Shown here: positions 38,601 to 49,832 of the stretch, piece by piece
Numbering within the stretch: position 1 is the stretch's first letter
Layout of the letters: every line of letters begins with the position of its first letter
NCBI GenBank assembly: GCA_951217055.1
Contig: OX578276.1
Location: 62,632,402-62,696,401, forward strand
Direction of reading: 5' to 3'
Source: Gerris lacustris
Taxonomy: Eukaryota > Arthropoda > Insecta > Hemiptera > Gerridae
DNA: 64,000 bases
Program-made: the position numbers and the translations under genes
The notes under the pieces: model-generated
What the model saw: only the letters and a program-made list of their open reading frames with translations
Database searches by the model: none
Told to the model about the DNA's origin: nothing

Positions 38601-39645
38601 AATAGACCCCAGCACCGGGGCTTGAACCACGGGCCTCCTATATATCCATTACAGGCGCTCCGTTGGTAAGAGCGCCTGTAACGGATATATTGGAGGCCCG
38701 TGGTTCAAGTCCCGGTGCTGGGGTCTATTTTTCTCTGTATGTCTCCCGTAGTTAATGATATAATTATAATTTGATTTAAATTAAAATTTAATCTTTCTGT
38801 AATATGTATACTTCCTAAAACTTAAAAATTTGAATAAAAAAATTATTAAGTAGAAACTGTAAGAAAGTGTGTTAAGTTAAGTGTAGAAGGATAATGTACC
38901 ATGTCTGTCCTATGGTTTTGGTCGTGATAAAGTATAAACCTAGTATATTTACAAGTGACCAAAGGGGAAAAAGTAAGGTCCTGTCTTCTGCTTTAAACTG
39001 CTACCCACGCAGCATTTAATAAAACTAGGGTTAGTTGGATCAAACCGTTCGATAAAGTATTACTAACTCGATATCTAGATTTACTAATTTTCAGGTTTCG
39101 ATCGCGGAACTTGAGTAAAATATCAATAATTATAATTCTTTTAGTTATAACTGAATAATAATAAGAACTAAATATAATTTTTTCGTGTTTGCATTTGGCT
39201 TTTTTAGGTTGCGCAGGACATGGCAAATGTCAAGATAATAGGAGAGAAATGTGCTGAAAAATTTGGAATCAACAAAGGTAACTTATTACTTGAGTTATTA
39301 AGATTTAATCTAATATTACTTCTTAATTATTTTCCTAATCAGTACAGTTTAGGAAGTTTCCACTTAAGAAAACAGTAATTGATTCTAATATTACCTCATA
39401 ATTATTATCCTAATGGCTAATAAGTACAGGTTTCGATGTTCACTCTTAAGAAAATAGCAATTAATGATTTTTGGCAGTCTATATTTCGAAGTTAAATCCG
39501 TGATAGACGCGTCAATTTATCCCTAAAGGTACAACAAAAAATAATTTAAACAAATTGTATACACTAATAATTAGGTAATATTAATTATTTAATAGTAAAC
39601 TTCATTAATTTTATTAATGAAAAAATTAATCAAATTTATATTAAA

Positions 39646-39716
<71 letters not shown>

Positions 39717-42700
39717 GAGGATATATGAATAAATTATTGTTTAATAATTACTTTTAGCCTGTTTTGAATGGCTGAAATTACTCTTAATTTTGTAACTTAT
39801 GCCAATAATATAATTTAATATTGTAATATATATTTAATAATATAATATAAAAATATTGTAAATAAATAAATAAATAAAGAACTTGTAATAATTGATAATA
39901 ATAAATCTCTCTTGTTTTTTTTTCAGATGAGTTCATGAAAGAAGTGAAGGAGTATAGATTTCCAGATGATGATAACACTAAGGTAAACATTTTATATCCT
40001 ATAAATGGGTGGTTGTTACAGAATGTTTATCCTAATGATCAAAGATAGTGTTTGTTTACATATTTGCCACAAGTTTATAAATTCACAACTAATTCAAGTC
40101 TATATTAAAATGAAGAAAAATGACTATTATTATAAAAATTAAAATTAAGTTTTAGAGAGGCAATTTATAAAATAAAATCTTCGTATCTTGACGACTTCAG
40201 TGAATATGAACGCGGTCTTATAATTTCTATATATATATATGTTACTCGAAGAGATTTTATTTACCTCTGACGTTGGACCGATTGATTGCTGACTCTTCAA
40301 CGAAGGCGTCTCCTTTGTTTTGGGGTTTGATATTGGTCGTTCTCTTCGACGAACCTTCCAATACCTCCATTATTTTTCGATATTGGTCCAAAGCAATTGG
40401 GCTTACAAAAAGTAGTGGAAACATTGAAATCATTCTAACGAACGAATATTTGCCTCCTAATTAAATATTTCACCAAATTATAATTATTATTAACTCTCCA
40501 GCACCGTGACTCGAACCACGGGCCTCTATATTTCCGTTACAGTGCTCTGACCAACTAAGCTATACTGGAGAACAATTTTACTCTGTCTATAACGATATCT
40601 AGTCCCGAATTAAGCTTTCAATTTTCTATAAATCTAGAAGTCGAAATTTACGACAATAGATCTAAACCGAGAATTAACTTTTATAATTATAAAGTACCCG
40701 ATTAGTACCTGTACCTTGTACAATCAATTAGAATTTTTTTTTTAAGTTTTTGGTAGTATTCATACTGCAGAAGTTTAAAATTAAATCAAATTATAATTTA
40801 TTATTAACAATGGGAATTAGAGAGAGAAAAATTTAATATTTCCTCAACCAAAATATCTATCAGATATCTGGAAAACTTTTTTGATCTCATGGCCGATCTG
40901 TCTATCCAACGAAAATGTTTGGAAATTCCATGAAATCTTATGTTGACGTTAGCCCATGGATGGTCCCATATTAATTTATTACTTCTGCGGATGCTCATGA
41001 TACGCGAAGAAGGTTTGAGCCATTAATATAATTGGTAGATATTTTATTTTTTATCTAGTGAATGTCTTTTCAGGTTTAGTGACTAAACATTGACCAGAAA
41101 ATAAAGTGATTTTTCTTTATGTCATTAAGAATAAATTAATAAATAGTAAATGGTGACATCATTGTCACCACTTATAGATAGATTATTTGTGCTATTAAGC
41201 AATGAGAGATCCAGAGTTATTGTAAAACACCTTAAGAAATAATGTTAATATCTGTTTCAGTGTGCTATGGCTTGCTTCATGGAACAAACTACAATAGTAT
41301 GTATTAGTATCATATCTTGTTATATTTATATTTGTTAAAATCTCATCTGATCTTAAAAGAAAGTATTTTGTCTTAAGCATACAATTTTTAACCTATTTGT
41401 ATTATAGTCCAGGAGATAGCGTGCTAACATCAAGCTAGAATTTTGTATACAAGTCAATCTTTTAGCGCCTTTTAAGAATATGTGGTCGGCTAAGTTCGTC
41501 TGCGGGACATAGCTTGGCAATAGGCGTTTGAAAAAAACAAACCGGTGGAGAGCGGCCATGTCTCACCAACACCAACAATGGTTGACAATGTGATTTTCAT
41601 GATGAGTACAGAATTAGTTAGTAGACCAAATTTCAAGTCGATGTTATTTTCACACTTGATAGGTTAGTTATTCAAATATTACTAAAACTCAACGTGGTCA
41701 CCTGTCAGCGGACAAACAAAAATTAACTGGATTTTCGGTCTACTAACTAATTCTGTACTCAGGATCATAAAAATCACATTGTCCACCATAATTGGTGAGA
41801 CATGGCCGCTCTCCACCGTTTTTTTTTTTTTTTTTTTCAAACGCCTATTGCCAAGCTATGTCCCGCAGACGAACTTAGCCGACCACATATTCTTAAAAGG
41901 CGCTAAAAGATTGACTTGTATACAAAATTCTAGCTTGATGTTAGTCAGACACTTTTTTGCACGCTATCTCCTGGATTATTATGTTACTTATATGTATCAA
42001 TTAATCCATTTCCAGATGAGAGACCTTAAGTTGAACCTTCCAGTTGTGATGGCTATGAACAAAATGAAATTTGATAATCCAGATATTATTGCTCAAGGTG
42101 ATAAAATTGCAATGGAGTGCGATGCCATGAGTGAGTATAATGCAAATAAAATAGAAGGAAAGGCTTAAATTAGTAAACCTGGTATTATAAATTAAGTAAA
42201 TAAGAATAATTAAATAAAATAGAAGACAATCAACGTTTGGTAAAATATTTTTGTTTTGTATCCAATTTTTTTCAAATTATTACAAAACGAGAGCTAAGAT
42301 TTACCCCAGAAAAAAAAAATTTATAATTGAAAAATATTTTGTTTTATTTATTTGTAGATAACCTTTATCCAAGAGTGAAAAGTTTATTGTTGGAATTAAT
42401 TATATTTGAAATAAATACATCCCCATACCTATAATACTCCCATTTGCATTTCTTTTTAAATGAAAATAATATATGAATTCATTGGCGTATTAGCAGTTTT
42501 ATTTTTTCAAATACTAATCGGGGATCTTATTAAGAATAAATGTTGAAAATCCTTAGAAATGGGAATAAACTAAATTTGCCTATAAACATTCCTGTCACAC
42601 AATAATGGTATGACATGGATACTAATTAATAAGTTTGTTCAAATTTGAATCTATTTAAGTAGCATCGAATTTTAAAAATAAAGGCTAACCTTTTTTTATT

Positions 42701-42845
42701 AGCGAATTTCCAAGGGAAAAAATTCGCTAATGGAGCCACAGGCATAGCGGGAGTTGGAGCCGGTACTGTGGCCAAAATACGTTTCATGGGTCCCTGATCA
42801 CGAAAAAATAGGTTTTAAAAAAAAATTATATATATATGTGTATAG

Positions 42846-42931
<86 letters not shown>

Positions 42932-44445
42932 ATTTCTAGCGGATTTCTTGTAAGCACGATAGCTCTCGAACGAATTGACGTATCAAAATAAAAACTTGCA
43001 CCGAAAAGTCAAGCTCGTTGAGATGAGGATCCCCTAAAAAAATGGGATCATTATGACGTCATTAACCCCTCCTGATGAGTCAGCAATGATTTAAAAAATA
43101 CAAAAAATCAAGTGAGGTATCGCTTCATATGTTTTTTAAGATCCTGAATCCAAAAAATGAGTTACCATAGCGATTCGAATAATAATTTTATAATAATAAT
43201 AGTAGTAATAACAACTATTTCTTGTGAGCACGATAGATCTCGAACAAATTGACGTATCAAAATAAAACTTGCACCGAAAAATCAAGCTCGTTGAGATGAG
43301 GATCCCCTAAAAAAATGGGATCTTTATGACGTCATTAACCCCTCCTGATGAGTCAGCAAAGATTAAAAAAAAAATATAAAATAACCTCACCGCGGGTTTC
43401 CGCAAGCCAAGCGAATTTCCATTGGAAATTTGTAGTTCAATGTTGTGCAGTTTAAACTTCCTTCATAACTACTACAATTGTGTGGATTGTTTTAAGTTAA
43501 GAAAATTTATAAGAAATATTTTAGTTAAATTAGGGTTTTAATAATAATGCTTAGTTAAAAATAATAGTAGTAGTTTCAAAGAGGTTTAAACTGCACAACA
43601 TTGAACTACAAATTTCCAATGGAAATTCGCTTGGCTTGCGGAAACCCGCGGTAGGATTATTTTATTAAATCAAATCGGCAAAGTTAAATTATTTAATAGA
43701 TAAAACAATAGATAAGTTGGCCATAGATAAATAATTAAAAGACTATAAATAATTATTGAATAAAATTTGATTGACACTTGTCTGTCAGGAAATAAATCTT
43801 GTAATTTATATTTAACCCACTTCCCGACTACCTAGGAAGCTGAAACTTGCATTATTGATTATTTATTTCGGATGACAATACATTAACTTACACATTATGT
43901 TCGCTGGCTGTGGCTTGAAATTAATTTTATTCACGATACTAATTTTACTTTCCTATTTTACAGTTAATGGCAACGGAGAAACTAATAACTGTCAACAAGG
44001 GTATAATATTGCTAAGTGTATGATAGACAAAGCTGAAAAGGTAATAAAACAAACATTTTTTTACCTACTATTATATCTTATAAGTACAATGTTAAGAACA
44101 GTTTTACCACATTATTATTAACCTTTGTAAATTTTTACTTTCTCATATAAAGAGAAAGTATTATGATGGCGCGAAAATTTCGATTTTGAGATTTTGATGG
44201 ATTTACACGTTTTGAGGTCCATTGAGTGCAATAAAGTGGTTTTTAAAAAATGCCTGTCTGTCGTCTGTGCAGACGCGTGAAGCCTAAACTTCTGGGCAGA
44301 TTTGACGAAATTTGGCATTGATATTCAGAAAAATCATACCCCGAAGCGAAATCAAGAAATGAACTTTTTTCCCTGACTTTTCTCTTACATAAATTGTTCT
44401 TTAACTTTTTTTCAGATCAATTTTCCTATACATGAAGGGCATTAA
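35585..44445 (+). CDS. Odorant-binding protein 1 (seven exons, 146 aa)
   Basis: Join of exons 35585-35641, 39208-39277, 39927-39982, 41261-41296, 42016-42130, 43964-44040 and 44416-44445. All introns have GT...AG ends and compatible phases. Insect OBPs are small secreted helical proteins that carry hydrophobic odorants or other ligands, often in sensillum lymph. Residues 1-19 (MEGRFAALFSLLLIGLSIV) plus a few more form the signal peptide. The six cysteines are C34, C62, C66, C108, C121 and C130, with C2-x3-C3 and C5-x8-C6, the classic PBP/GOBP pattern forming three disulfides. The protein ends INFPIHEGH. Introns total over 8 kb and are full of repeats. A longer in-frame start at 35462 exists, but the hydrophobic leader directly after ATG 35585 and the paralogue's structure favour 35585. 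Expression site cannot be read from sequence. Confidence 0.92.
35745..36500 (+). repeat. Repeat C fragment split by the SINE
   Basis: GACGATAACTTGGTAAATGTGG, ACCAATGCCTAGGACGAGTTCG and CACCCAAGCGTTTGCGCGCAAC precede the SINE and CTCGCGTAAACGTGAACTT follows it. The unbroken order is seen at 48418-48555. Confidence 0.7.
35883..36321 (-). mobile_element. tRNA-derived SINE (family 2), full copy in OBP1 intron 1
   Basis: On the minus strand it starts GGGGGGCCTGGTGCCTGG...GGCTAGAGCG, has a B box CTGGGTTCGATTCCCGG, then a body with a CAATGTCCACCCAGCATTG word, and ends in an A-rich tail. GCGCAAC is duplicated at 35876-35882 and 36322-36328. It is inserted into repeat C. The short ORFs on both strands here are not genes. 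Confidence 0.82.
36709..36746 (-). repeat. Repeat B2 terminus
   Basis: GCGAGGAAGCTATGTGCCAC...TTGGCAGTGTATTT, same as the right end at 24507. Confidence 0.65.
36803..37014. mobile_element. Foldback element D, copy 2
   Basis: TTTTGGTAGTATTCATTC...CTACGGGAAACAACCAGAG and GATTTGAACC pair with GGTTTGAAATCCC-like and CTCTGGTTGTTTCCCGTAG arms. The core GGGATTTGAACC/CAAATCCCAGCGCTGG is tRNA T-arm-like. Confidence 0.75.
37035..37260 (+). mobile_element. tRNA-derived SINE family 2, partial copy
   Basis: GGGGGCCTGGGTGGCTCGG (A-box region), GGGTTCGATTCCCGG (B box), then a C-run and CAATGTCCACCCAGCATTG; the tail half is missing compared with 35883-36321. Confidence 0.78.
38546..38818. mobile_element. 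Foldback element D, copy 3
   Basis: ACTACGGGAGACATACAGAG...CACCGGGGCTTGAACCACGG is repeated inverted as CCGTGGTTCAAGTCCCGGTG...CTCTGTATGTCTCCCGTAGT. The arms include GTAAGAGCGCCTGTAACGG, a tRNA D-arm/anticodon-arm-like stretch. Confidence 0.8.
39208..39277 (+). CDS. OBP1 exon 2: mature N-terminus and Cys1
   Basis: Acceptor TTTTTTAG; encodes VAQDMANVKIIGEKCAEKF and continues to INK, ending with one base of a split Asp codon; donor GTAACT. Confidence 0.92.
39650..39715. repeat. (TA)n microsatellite in OBP1 intron 2
   Basis: About 65 bp of TA repeats. Confidence 0.95.
39927..39982 (+). CDS. OBP1 exon 3
   Basis: Acceptor TTTTTTCAG; DEFMKEVKEYRFPDDDNTK; donor GTAAAC. Nearly identical to exon 3 of the paralogue. 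Confidence 0.92.
40471..40815. mobile_element. Foldback element D, copy 4, asymmetric
   Basis: Left part AAATTATAATTATTATTAACTCTCCAGCACCGTGACTCGAACC resembles the other D arms. The right part TTTTTGGTAGTATTCATACTGCAG followed by TCAAATTATAATTTATTATTAAC is the family's outer edge in direct order. No full inverted partner remains. Confidence 0.6.
40496..40570 (-). tRNA. tRNA-like sequence (SINE head or tRNA pseudogene)
   Basis: On the minus strand it can fold as a cloverleaf. The acceptor strands are CTCCAGT/GCTGGAG and the D arm is GCTT...GAGC. The anticodon arm CTGTA/TATAG has loop ACGGAAA, which would read GGA. The T arm around GTTCGAGTC has one extra base. Position 33 is C rather than T and there is no long variable arm although GGA would be Ser. 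This fits a tRNA-derived element of family D better than a working tRNA. Confidence 0.45.
41261..41296 (+). CDS. OBP1 exon 4: Cys2 and Cys3
   Basis: 12 codons, CAMACFMEQTTI; acceptor TGTTTCAG, donor GTATGT. It carries the C-x3-C pair that defines the family and is far too short for ordinary ORF calling. Confidence 0.92.
41408..41975. mobile_element. Foldback element with ~230-bp arms in OBP1 intron 4
   Basis: TCCAGGAGATAGCGTGC...CTAACTAATTCTGTACTC arms are near-perfect inverted copies, for example GCCTTTTAAGAATATGTGG and CCACATATTCTTAAAAGGC. One arm carries a T run where the other has GAAAAAAAC. Small ORFs on both strands (41353-41559, 41779 onward) mirror each other because of the palindrome. 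It ends only 40 bp upstream of OBP1 exon 5. Confidence 0.88.
42016..42130 (+). CDS. OBP1 exon 5: Cys4
   Basis: MRDLKLNLPVVMAMNKMKF ... IAMECDAM; acceptor ATTTCCAG, donor GTGAGT, phase 1. Reading through the donor gives a stop after 12 more codons. Confidence 0.92.
42835..42930. repeat. (TA)n microsatellite in OBP1 intron 5
   Basis: About 90 bp of TA repeats. Confidence 0.96.
42935..43372 (+). repeat. Direct repeat, two units about 280 bp apart
   Basis: TCTTGTAAGCACGATAGCTCTCGAAC...GATGAGTCAGCAA at 42945-43092 recurs at 43219-43364 with few differences. Confidence 0.85.
43388..43657. mobile_element. MITE with ~70-bp inverted ends in OBP1 intron 5
   Basis: CCGCGGGTTTCCGCAAGCCAAGCG...TTGTGCAGTTTAAAC is matched inverted by GTTTAAACTGCACAA...CGCTTGGCTTGCGGAAACCCGCGG. 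No coding capacity. Confidence 0.87.
43964..44040 (+). CDS. OBP1 exon 6: Cys5 and Cys6
   Basis: NGNGETNNCQQGYNIAKC then MIDKAEK; acceptor TATTTTACAG, donor GTAATA. C-x8-C spacing. Confidence 0.92.
44137..44360 (+). repeat. Dispersed repeat E in OBP1 intron 6
   Basis: ACTTTCTCATATAAAGAGAAAGT followed by ATGATGGCGCGAAAATTTCG and GATTTACACGTTTTGAGGTCC. Inverted copy at 52450-52718; partial direct copies at 34866 and 60190. Confidence 0.75.
44416..44445 (+). CDS. OBP1 exon 7: C-terminus and stop
   Basis: INFPIHEGH then TAA; acceptor CTTTTTTTCAG. A poly(A) signal AATAAA follows at 44541-44546. Confidence 0.88.
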   Translation: MNFPIHEGH

Positions 44446-44829
44446 TTCCAAGGTTACTTAACATTTCATCGGAGAGTATCATCACCATGCTGCATCTGCT
44501 AAATTAACTTTTATATAATTGATGGAAACTGATAAATTGTAATAAAGCTATGAATACTACATCCTTGTGTATATATCTTTTTATAACCTTAATACGTTTT
44601 TCTAGCCGTTTAATGGCTTAACTGTACAAGTATATTATGTTGCACCAACAAGTAGAAAAATTTCCTATTTATATGCTTGACCAAAGTATCTCCGGATCAA
44701 GATCAATATTACAGGAAGTGTCAAGTTATTGCAAAAATTTATAATTTTAATAGTCAGTTGTTTTGTAGAACTTATATATAAATACACACACACTATTACT
44801 TATATTTCAACGTTTGAGTGCATATCAAA

Positions 44830-45826
44830 ATAGACTGCCAATTGGTGTGGCACATAGCTTCCTCACATGCTATCACGTACTTTTTGGTTTTATGCTTTTA
44901 CTGGCCATTATTGTCTAATTTGTTTCCCCTGATTTTTTAGTCCGGCCAAATTGTTTTGTTTGTTTACTTGAAATAAAGTATCAATTAAGAAAAAGTTAAA
45001 GAGCGCAGACGGTTCAAAGTAACCCGCAGATAGCCCCAGATTAATTTGAACCGTCTGCGCTCTATAACTTTTGCAAAATTGATACTTTAGTTCGTGTAAA
45101 ATATCAAAACAATTGAGACTGATTAAAAAAAATAGACTGCCAATTGGTGTGGCACATGCTTCCTCGCATCCTATTCACGTAGGTACTTTATTGATTTTAT
45201 ATACTTTTACAAGCCATTATTGTCTAAAAAAAAGAAGATAATTTTTTAAAATGTTACCCCCTCAAAACTAGAAATAACACAATATAGACCGTAACAAAAA
45301 TTAATCTACTATTCAAGAGCTTTTTAACGATATGCATAATATTATAAAAGATTAACTTTGACATTTGTACTCCTGTACTTTGAGGTTCCAAAATTATATT
45401 TTTAATTAAACAAATAAATAAATATATAAAAAACCTAATCACAAAAAATTATTTAAACCCTTTAACCTACAACAAAATTAAAAATTTCAAATGTATGTTT
45501 GTGAGCATTTGGAAGATAAACATATAAGCGCAGAAGGTTGAAATTTATATGGGACCAACAATGGGCTAAGTATTACCTACTAACTAAATTTAATTAAAAT
45601 CGACAAGTAGTTTTTAAGATACGGTGGTTCGCAAAAATTGAGCGACAGACCGACGGACTGACAGACTAACCGACAAATAGACACGGGACCAAAAATGTTC
45701 CCTTATGTCTGAAACGGGTTTCTGTCTTGGAATTTTTGAAATCAGAGATACTTATAAAATATTTTCGTTCTTCAGAACGATAACATAGCTTCTGTTACCT
45801 TCGGTAAGCTCGGAAGCAAAACATTT
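44830..45826. repeat. Cluster of repeat B1/B2 fragments between the OBP genes
   Basis: B2 ends at 44832 and 45132 (direct), an inverted pair around GAGCGCAGACGGTTCAAA at 44998-45060, an inverted copy of 24110-24290 at 45243-45400, and a B1 copy (minus) at 45480-45826. Confidence 0.65.
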
Positions 45827-46069
45827 TATTCATAGTGAAACAAATTATTTGTCCAAAATAGTTCCAATGATTTTTATTAAAGAATTTTATTATTTATTAA
45901 ATTAAAATCCCAACAAAAACACTTAAAATAAATACAAATAATAATATTTATATACGACACTGCATTTAATTTTAGCCTCTTTGGGGTGTGTATTTGCCAA
46001 TTCAGAAAATGTTTTTAAATTTAAACTTGAGAGTGATTTGGGAAAGAGAATATAGAAAGGGACAGACAA

Positions 46070-46200
46070 ACATCATGTACTTGCACTGGATAAATTAGAC
46101 CTAGTAGAAGCACCTACTCGGGCAGTGAGAGACTTGGCTAAACCTATGATCTCACAACTTTTTACTCGAGACTTGCCTTATTTTTTTAAACTAGTATTTT
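46070..46200 (+). repeat. Dispersed repeat G, copy 2
   Basis: Inverted match to 28800-28960 (CTTGGCTAAACCTATGAT, CGAGACTTGCCTTA). Confidence 0.5.
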
Positions 46201-46363
46201 TGTTGGGATTTCACTTCTTTTTGTCAGTAATTTTTCGTTGCCCCAAACATGAGTGAGTCAGTCAGTGAGAACCAAAATAACAAAACTTTAGGCATAATAT
46301 CTTATGAATTATGAACTACTATGGGTAGAGGTGTGAAATTTTTATTTTGAGTCCTTTATACAA

Positions 46364-47200
46364 ATCTACAGTTTTACTCCGATCTCGTTAAAAATTTGCA
46401 CACTTGACCTTCAAAGCAAGGGGAAGGTCACTGTCTCCATGAATTTTCGAAATTTAATTTTTGGTACCCAGGGGTACGGGGTACAAGTAATGAATACGGA
46501 GTCAAAGTAATGATTACCCTTCGTGATGCATATCGCTGAAAAGCTCTTTAAGAGTACAGTAATTGTTGTTATGTACGTTTTTGGCATATTTTCATTTAGG
46601 AGGGGGGAAAAATCTATATCTATCTATCTATCTATATATATAAAAGTCAACGTATGTGTGTGTGTGTGTATGTTTGTTCTTTATACAAATCTACAGTTTA
46701 AGTCCGATCTCGATGAAAATTTGCACACTTGACCTTCAAAGCAAGGAAAAAATCAAGGTCTACATGAATTTTCGAAATTTAAATTTGGGTACACAGGGGT
46801 ACGGGGTCAAAGTAATGAATACCCTTCGTTATGCATATCGTTGAAAAGCTCTTTAAGAGTACAGTAATTGTTGTTTTGTACACTTTTGTCATATTTTCAT
46901 TTAGGAGGGGGGTAAAATGTAAAAATAGAGCTACATCTTATTTGTTCTTTATACAAATCTATAGTTTTAGTCCGATCTCGATCAAAAAATTCACACTTGA
47001 CCTTCAAAGGAAGAAGAAATCACTGCCTACATGAATTTTCGAAATTTAAATTTGGTACACAGGGGTATGGAACAAGTAATGAATACGGGGTCAATGTAAT
47101 GAAGACCCTTCATGATGCAAATGCTCTTTAAGAGTACAGTAATAGTTTTTATGTACAGTTTAGTCATATTTTAATTAAGGGGGGGGGGGGGGGTGGGGGC
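46364..47200 (+). repeat. Tandem repeat, three units of about 260-315 bp
   Basis: Each unit starts TTATACAAATCTA.AGTTT..GTCCGATCTCG at 46364, 46681 and 46938, then CACACTTGACCTTCAAAG, ATGAATTTTCGAAATTTAA, a CAGGGGTACGGGG block, GAAAAGCTCTTTAAGAGTACAG, and a G-run. Short ORFs such as 46523-46732 belong to this. Confidence 0.85.
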
Positions 47201-47394
47201 AAATTTAGGATATTTGAAGATTAGCTTATCAAATTAAGTTATACATCAAATTAGTTATATACGTTTTTGGCATATTTTAATTTAGGAGGATGGGAAAATG
47301 GAGAAAAAGGAAAAATATATCTATATCTATAAATATATATAAAGAAGAAACTCAGTGGGTATATGTATATAATGTAAAATATCGGTAAAAAGGT

Positions 47395-48124
47395 TGTTTT
47401 TTCTATTATAAACGTTTAGGTCCACTTTAATAGTTTTAACGATCTTTATTAAACTAGGCATCACGTGGCTCTATCATTGAAGCGAGCGTATAGTAATAAA
47501 TACGTATTGAATATTAAAAAAATAGATAATTATGAATCACGATGAGTTGATAGATAATGGGTATAGTAGTAGTACAGCGGCTAGTAGTAAGGAAACCATC
47601 CCGCATTTATACTATTCCTCTAACCACACATTTCCTTTTTTTAATTATTATAAAATGTATCTCTTTGCTACAAATAAACTACTGCATGTATCAAATTGAA
47701 ATTTTGCATGCCTGTTTCAATTGTGCATTAGATGGTGTATATGAAGTTTGATTGAAATCGTTACGTTAGAACGTAAGATATCGGTAAAAAGGTTGTTTTC
47801 TCTATATAAACGTTTAGGTCCGCTTTAATAGTTTTAGCGATCTTTATTAATTCATAGCGGTGTCGCTGTTGGTTTTACTAAAAAATGTTATTTGTAAAAA
47901 ATGTTCGTCTCATCGAATAGATGATAATAGAATCTCTTCCTGTCCTGAAATTCCAATTTTAAATTTGAAGCTCACGTTTACGCGAGCATTGCGCGCGAAC
48001 TCTAGGACGGATCACGCTGTCCAACAAACTTAGTCTGAGTATTAGTAAGAGGAACATGTATACCAAATTTCAACTAAATCGGTCAACTTTTACTCAAGTT
48101 ATCGTCACACGCGTAAACGTTACT

Positions 48125-48161
<37 letters not shown>

Positions 48162-48240
48162 CAAGACAGACAGACAGACAAGATGCATAGCTTGTTGAAT
48201 GTAAGAAGCTAGCTTACGCTCGCTTCAATTAATAAATAGA
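47395..48240 (-). repeat. Repeat C-related block with CAGA microsatellite
   Basis: ATCGGTAAAAAGGTTGTTTT and CGATCTTTATTAA are inverted versions of repeat C interior words. (CAGA)n lies at 48124-48180. Confidence 0.6.
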
Positions 48241-48317
48241 TATTATGTGGGATTTAAATTCAGTTTCAATAGTAAATGAGAAAGTTTAGTTTGATTTTGT
48301 GGGATTAATTTTTTTTT

Positions 48318-49365
48318 GGAACGAAGTTTCTTATGGCACGTTCTGAAGCCCGGGAGTGAATCCAAAAAAAACGACCAAAATCACAGTCACGCAAAAACCG
48401 TCACGAAATCTACCGTTGACGATAACTTGAGTAATGATCACCGAGTTAGTTGAAATTTGGTCCACATGTTTATTTTACCAATGCCTAGGCTGAGTTCGTT
48501 GGAAAACGTTATCCGCCCAAGCGTTCACGCGCAACGCTCGCGTAAACGTAAGCTTCAAAAAGACTGTAAAAATGTTATTATGGAAGCCTGTTACTTAAAT
48601 TGTTTATTTTTGTTACCTATATGTCAAAATGTCACTTGGTTTTGTAAATATCGCAAATATAATCACGGTCTTGCTGACGCTTATTTCAATATATTAGGTA
48701 TATTATTATAATACTGCGTATTTAATCCAAGAAAAAATTCTAATCTAAAAAATTTAAAATTCTTCTAAACTTAATCTATTTAATGAGACAAACAACATTC
48801 TTAAATATTATTTTTAGTAAAACGAACACCGACACTGTTATGAAGTGATAAAGACCGCTAAATTTATTAAATTGGACCCAAACTTTTAAAATAAAGAAAA
48901 CAACGTTTTTACCGATATCTTTCGTTCTAACGTATAACGATTTTAATAAAACTTCTTACACATTGTCTAAAGTACAATTGAAAAGGGCATGTAAAATTTC
49001 AACCGGATTCAAGCAGACGCTTTAGAGTAGGGAAGAGATGTATTTTATAATATTTTCAATTAATAGGCCGGGTAGGTAGAAAACAGTCCTATTTCAATCA
49101 AACATCCTTTATAACAAGCATACTCTTTAACTTTTTTCTTATATTCAATATACATTTATAGTAAGACGCTTGCTTTAATGATACAAATAATGATTTTCTT
49201 TTAATTTTTCCTTAACTCTTGCTAGGTACAAACAGTTCGTTACTTTTAATTTTGTCTCTTTTCTAACTCCGCCATGTATAAGTAGTTAGCAATGTATACG
49301 TACTTAGCAGTGTGATTTTATAATTTATATTTAATGAAAAATGTAAGGGTAAGGAACTTCGTTCC
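48318..49365 (+). mobile_element. MITE-like repeat C, copy 2 (1048 bp)
   Basis: Same 16-bp inverted ends and outer sequence (CCGGGTGTCCC) as 16450-17197, with an additional internal segment (48457-48775). No transposase recognised. Confidence 0.72.
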
Positions 49366-49597
49366 TACCGGGTGTCCCGCGACACCACACGTATTTTTTA
49401 TTTGTCTTGAGTAATGGTTTTTCATATGATCCAAAACTATATATCTAGAATAAATATTTTACCTAATTGTCATTTATCTCACAGGAACGAACACTGTAAT
49501 TGTTCCTTGTTAAATTATCTTAATTGCTTCAGACACCACAAATCCTCGAAAGGATACAGAATATGTATTTATGGAATTCAAAATAAGTACTTATTTT

Positions 49598-49690
49598 GTT
49601 TTAACCTCCTATTAGCTTGGTTCCTGATCCGAGACCTTTGTGAACATTGTCCTCGAGTGAGATACATATATTGCCTGCTGCAAGCATAGT
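49598..49690 (+). promoter_or_regulatory. Upstream block shared with the first OBP gene
   Basis: TTTTAACCTCCTATTAGCTTGG, CCTGATCCGA, TGTCCTCGA and ATATATTGCCTGCT match the order at 35410-35505. Conserved while the introns are not alignable, which suggests function. Confidence 0.6.
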
Positions 49691-49775
49691 CCCTTTCATT
49701 TATTGTTCTTGCAAGTGAGAAGAAGAATTCACTTGCTTTCATTCATTTTGCTTTTTGTTAAAACTTAATTTAGTT

Positions 49776-49832
49776 ATGGATAGAAGAATCACTATTTTGT
49801 TGACGTTGGCTGTGTTTGGTCTGTCTTCTGTA
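49776..49832 (+). CDS. OBP2 exon 1: signal peptide
   Basis: 19 codons ending SSV; donor GTAAGT; phase 0. Confidence 0.88.

Noticed and set aside
40496..40570. Functional tRNA-Ser(GGA) gene.
   Set aside because: No long variable arm, C at position 33 and an extra T-arm base; the surrounding sequence is the D repeat family.
41779..42168. 129-codon ORF covering OBP1 exon 5.
   Set aside because: Its first half is one arm of the palindromic element and its end reads through the GTGAGT donor. The true exon is 42016-42130.
43897..44121. ORF with a hydrophobic start (MFAGCGLKLILF...) running in frame into OBP1 exon 6, like an alternative first exon.
   Set aside because: The hydrophobic part is translation of the pyrimidine-rich acceptor region. 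The paralogue has no equivalent, and a protein starting there would lack Cys1-Cys4.
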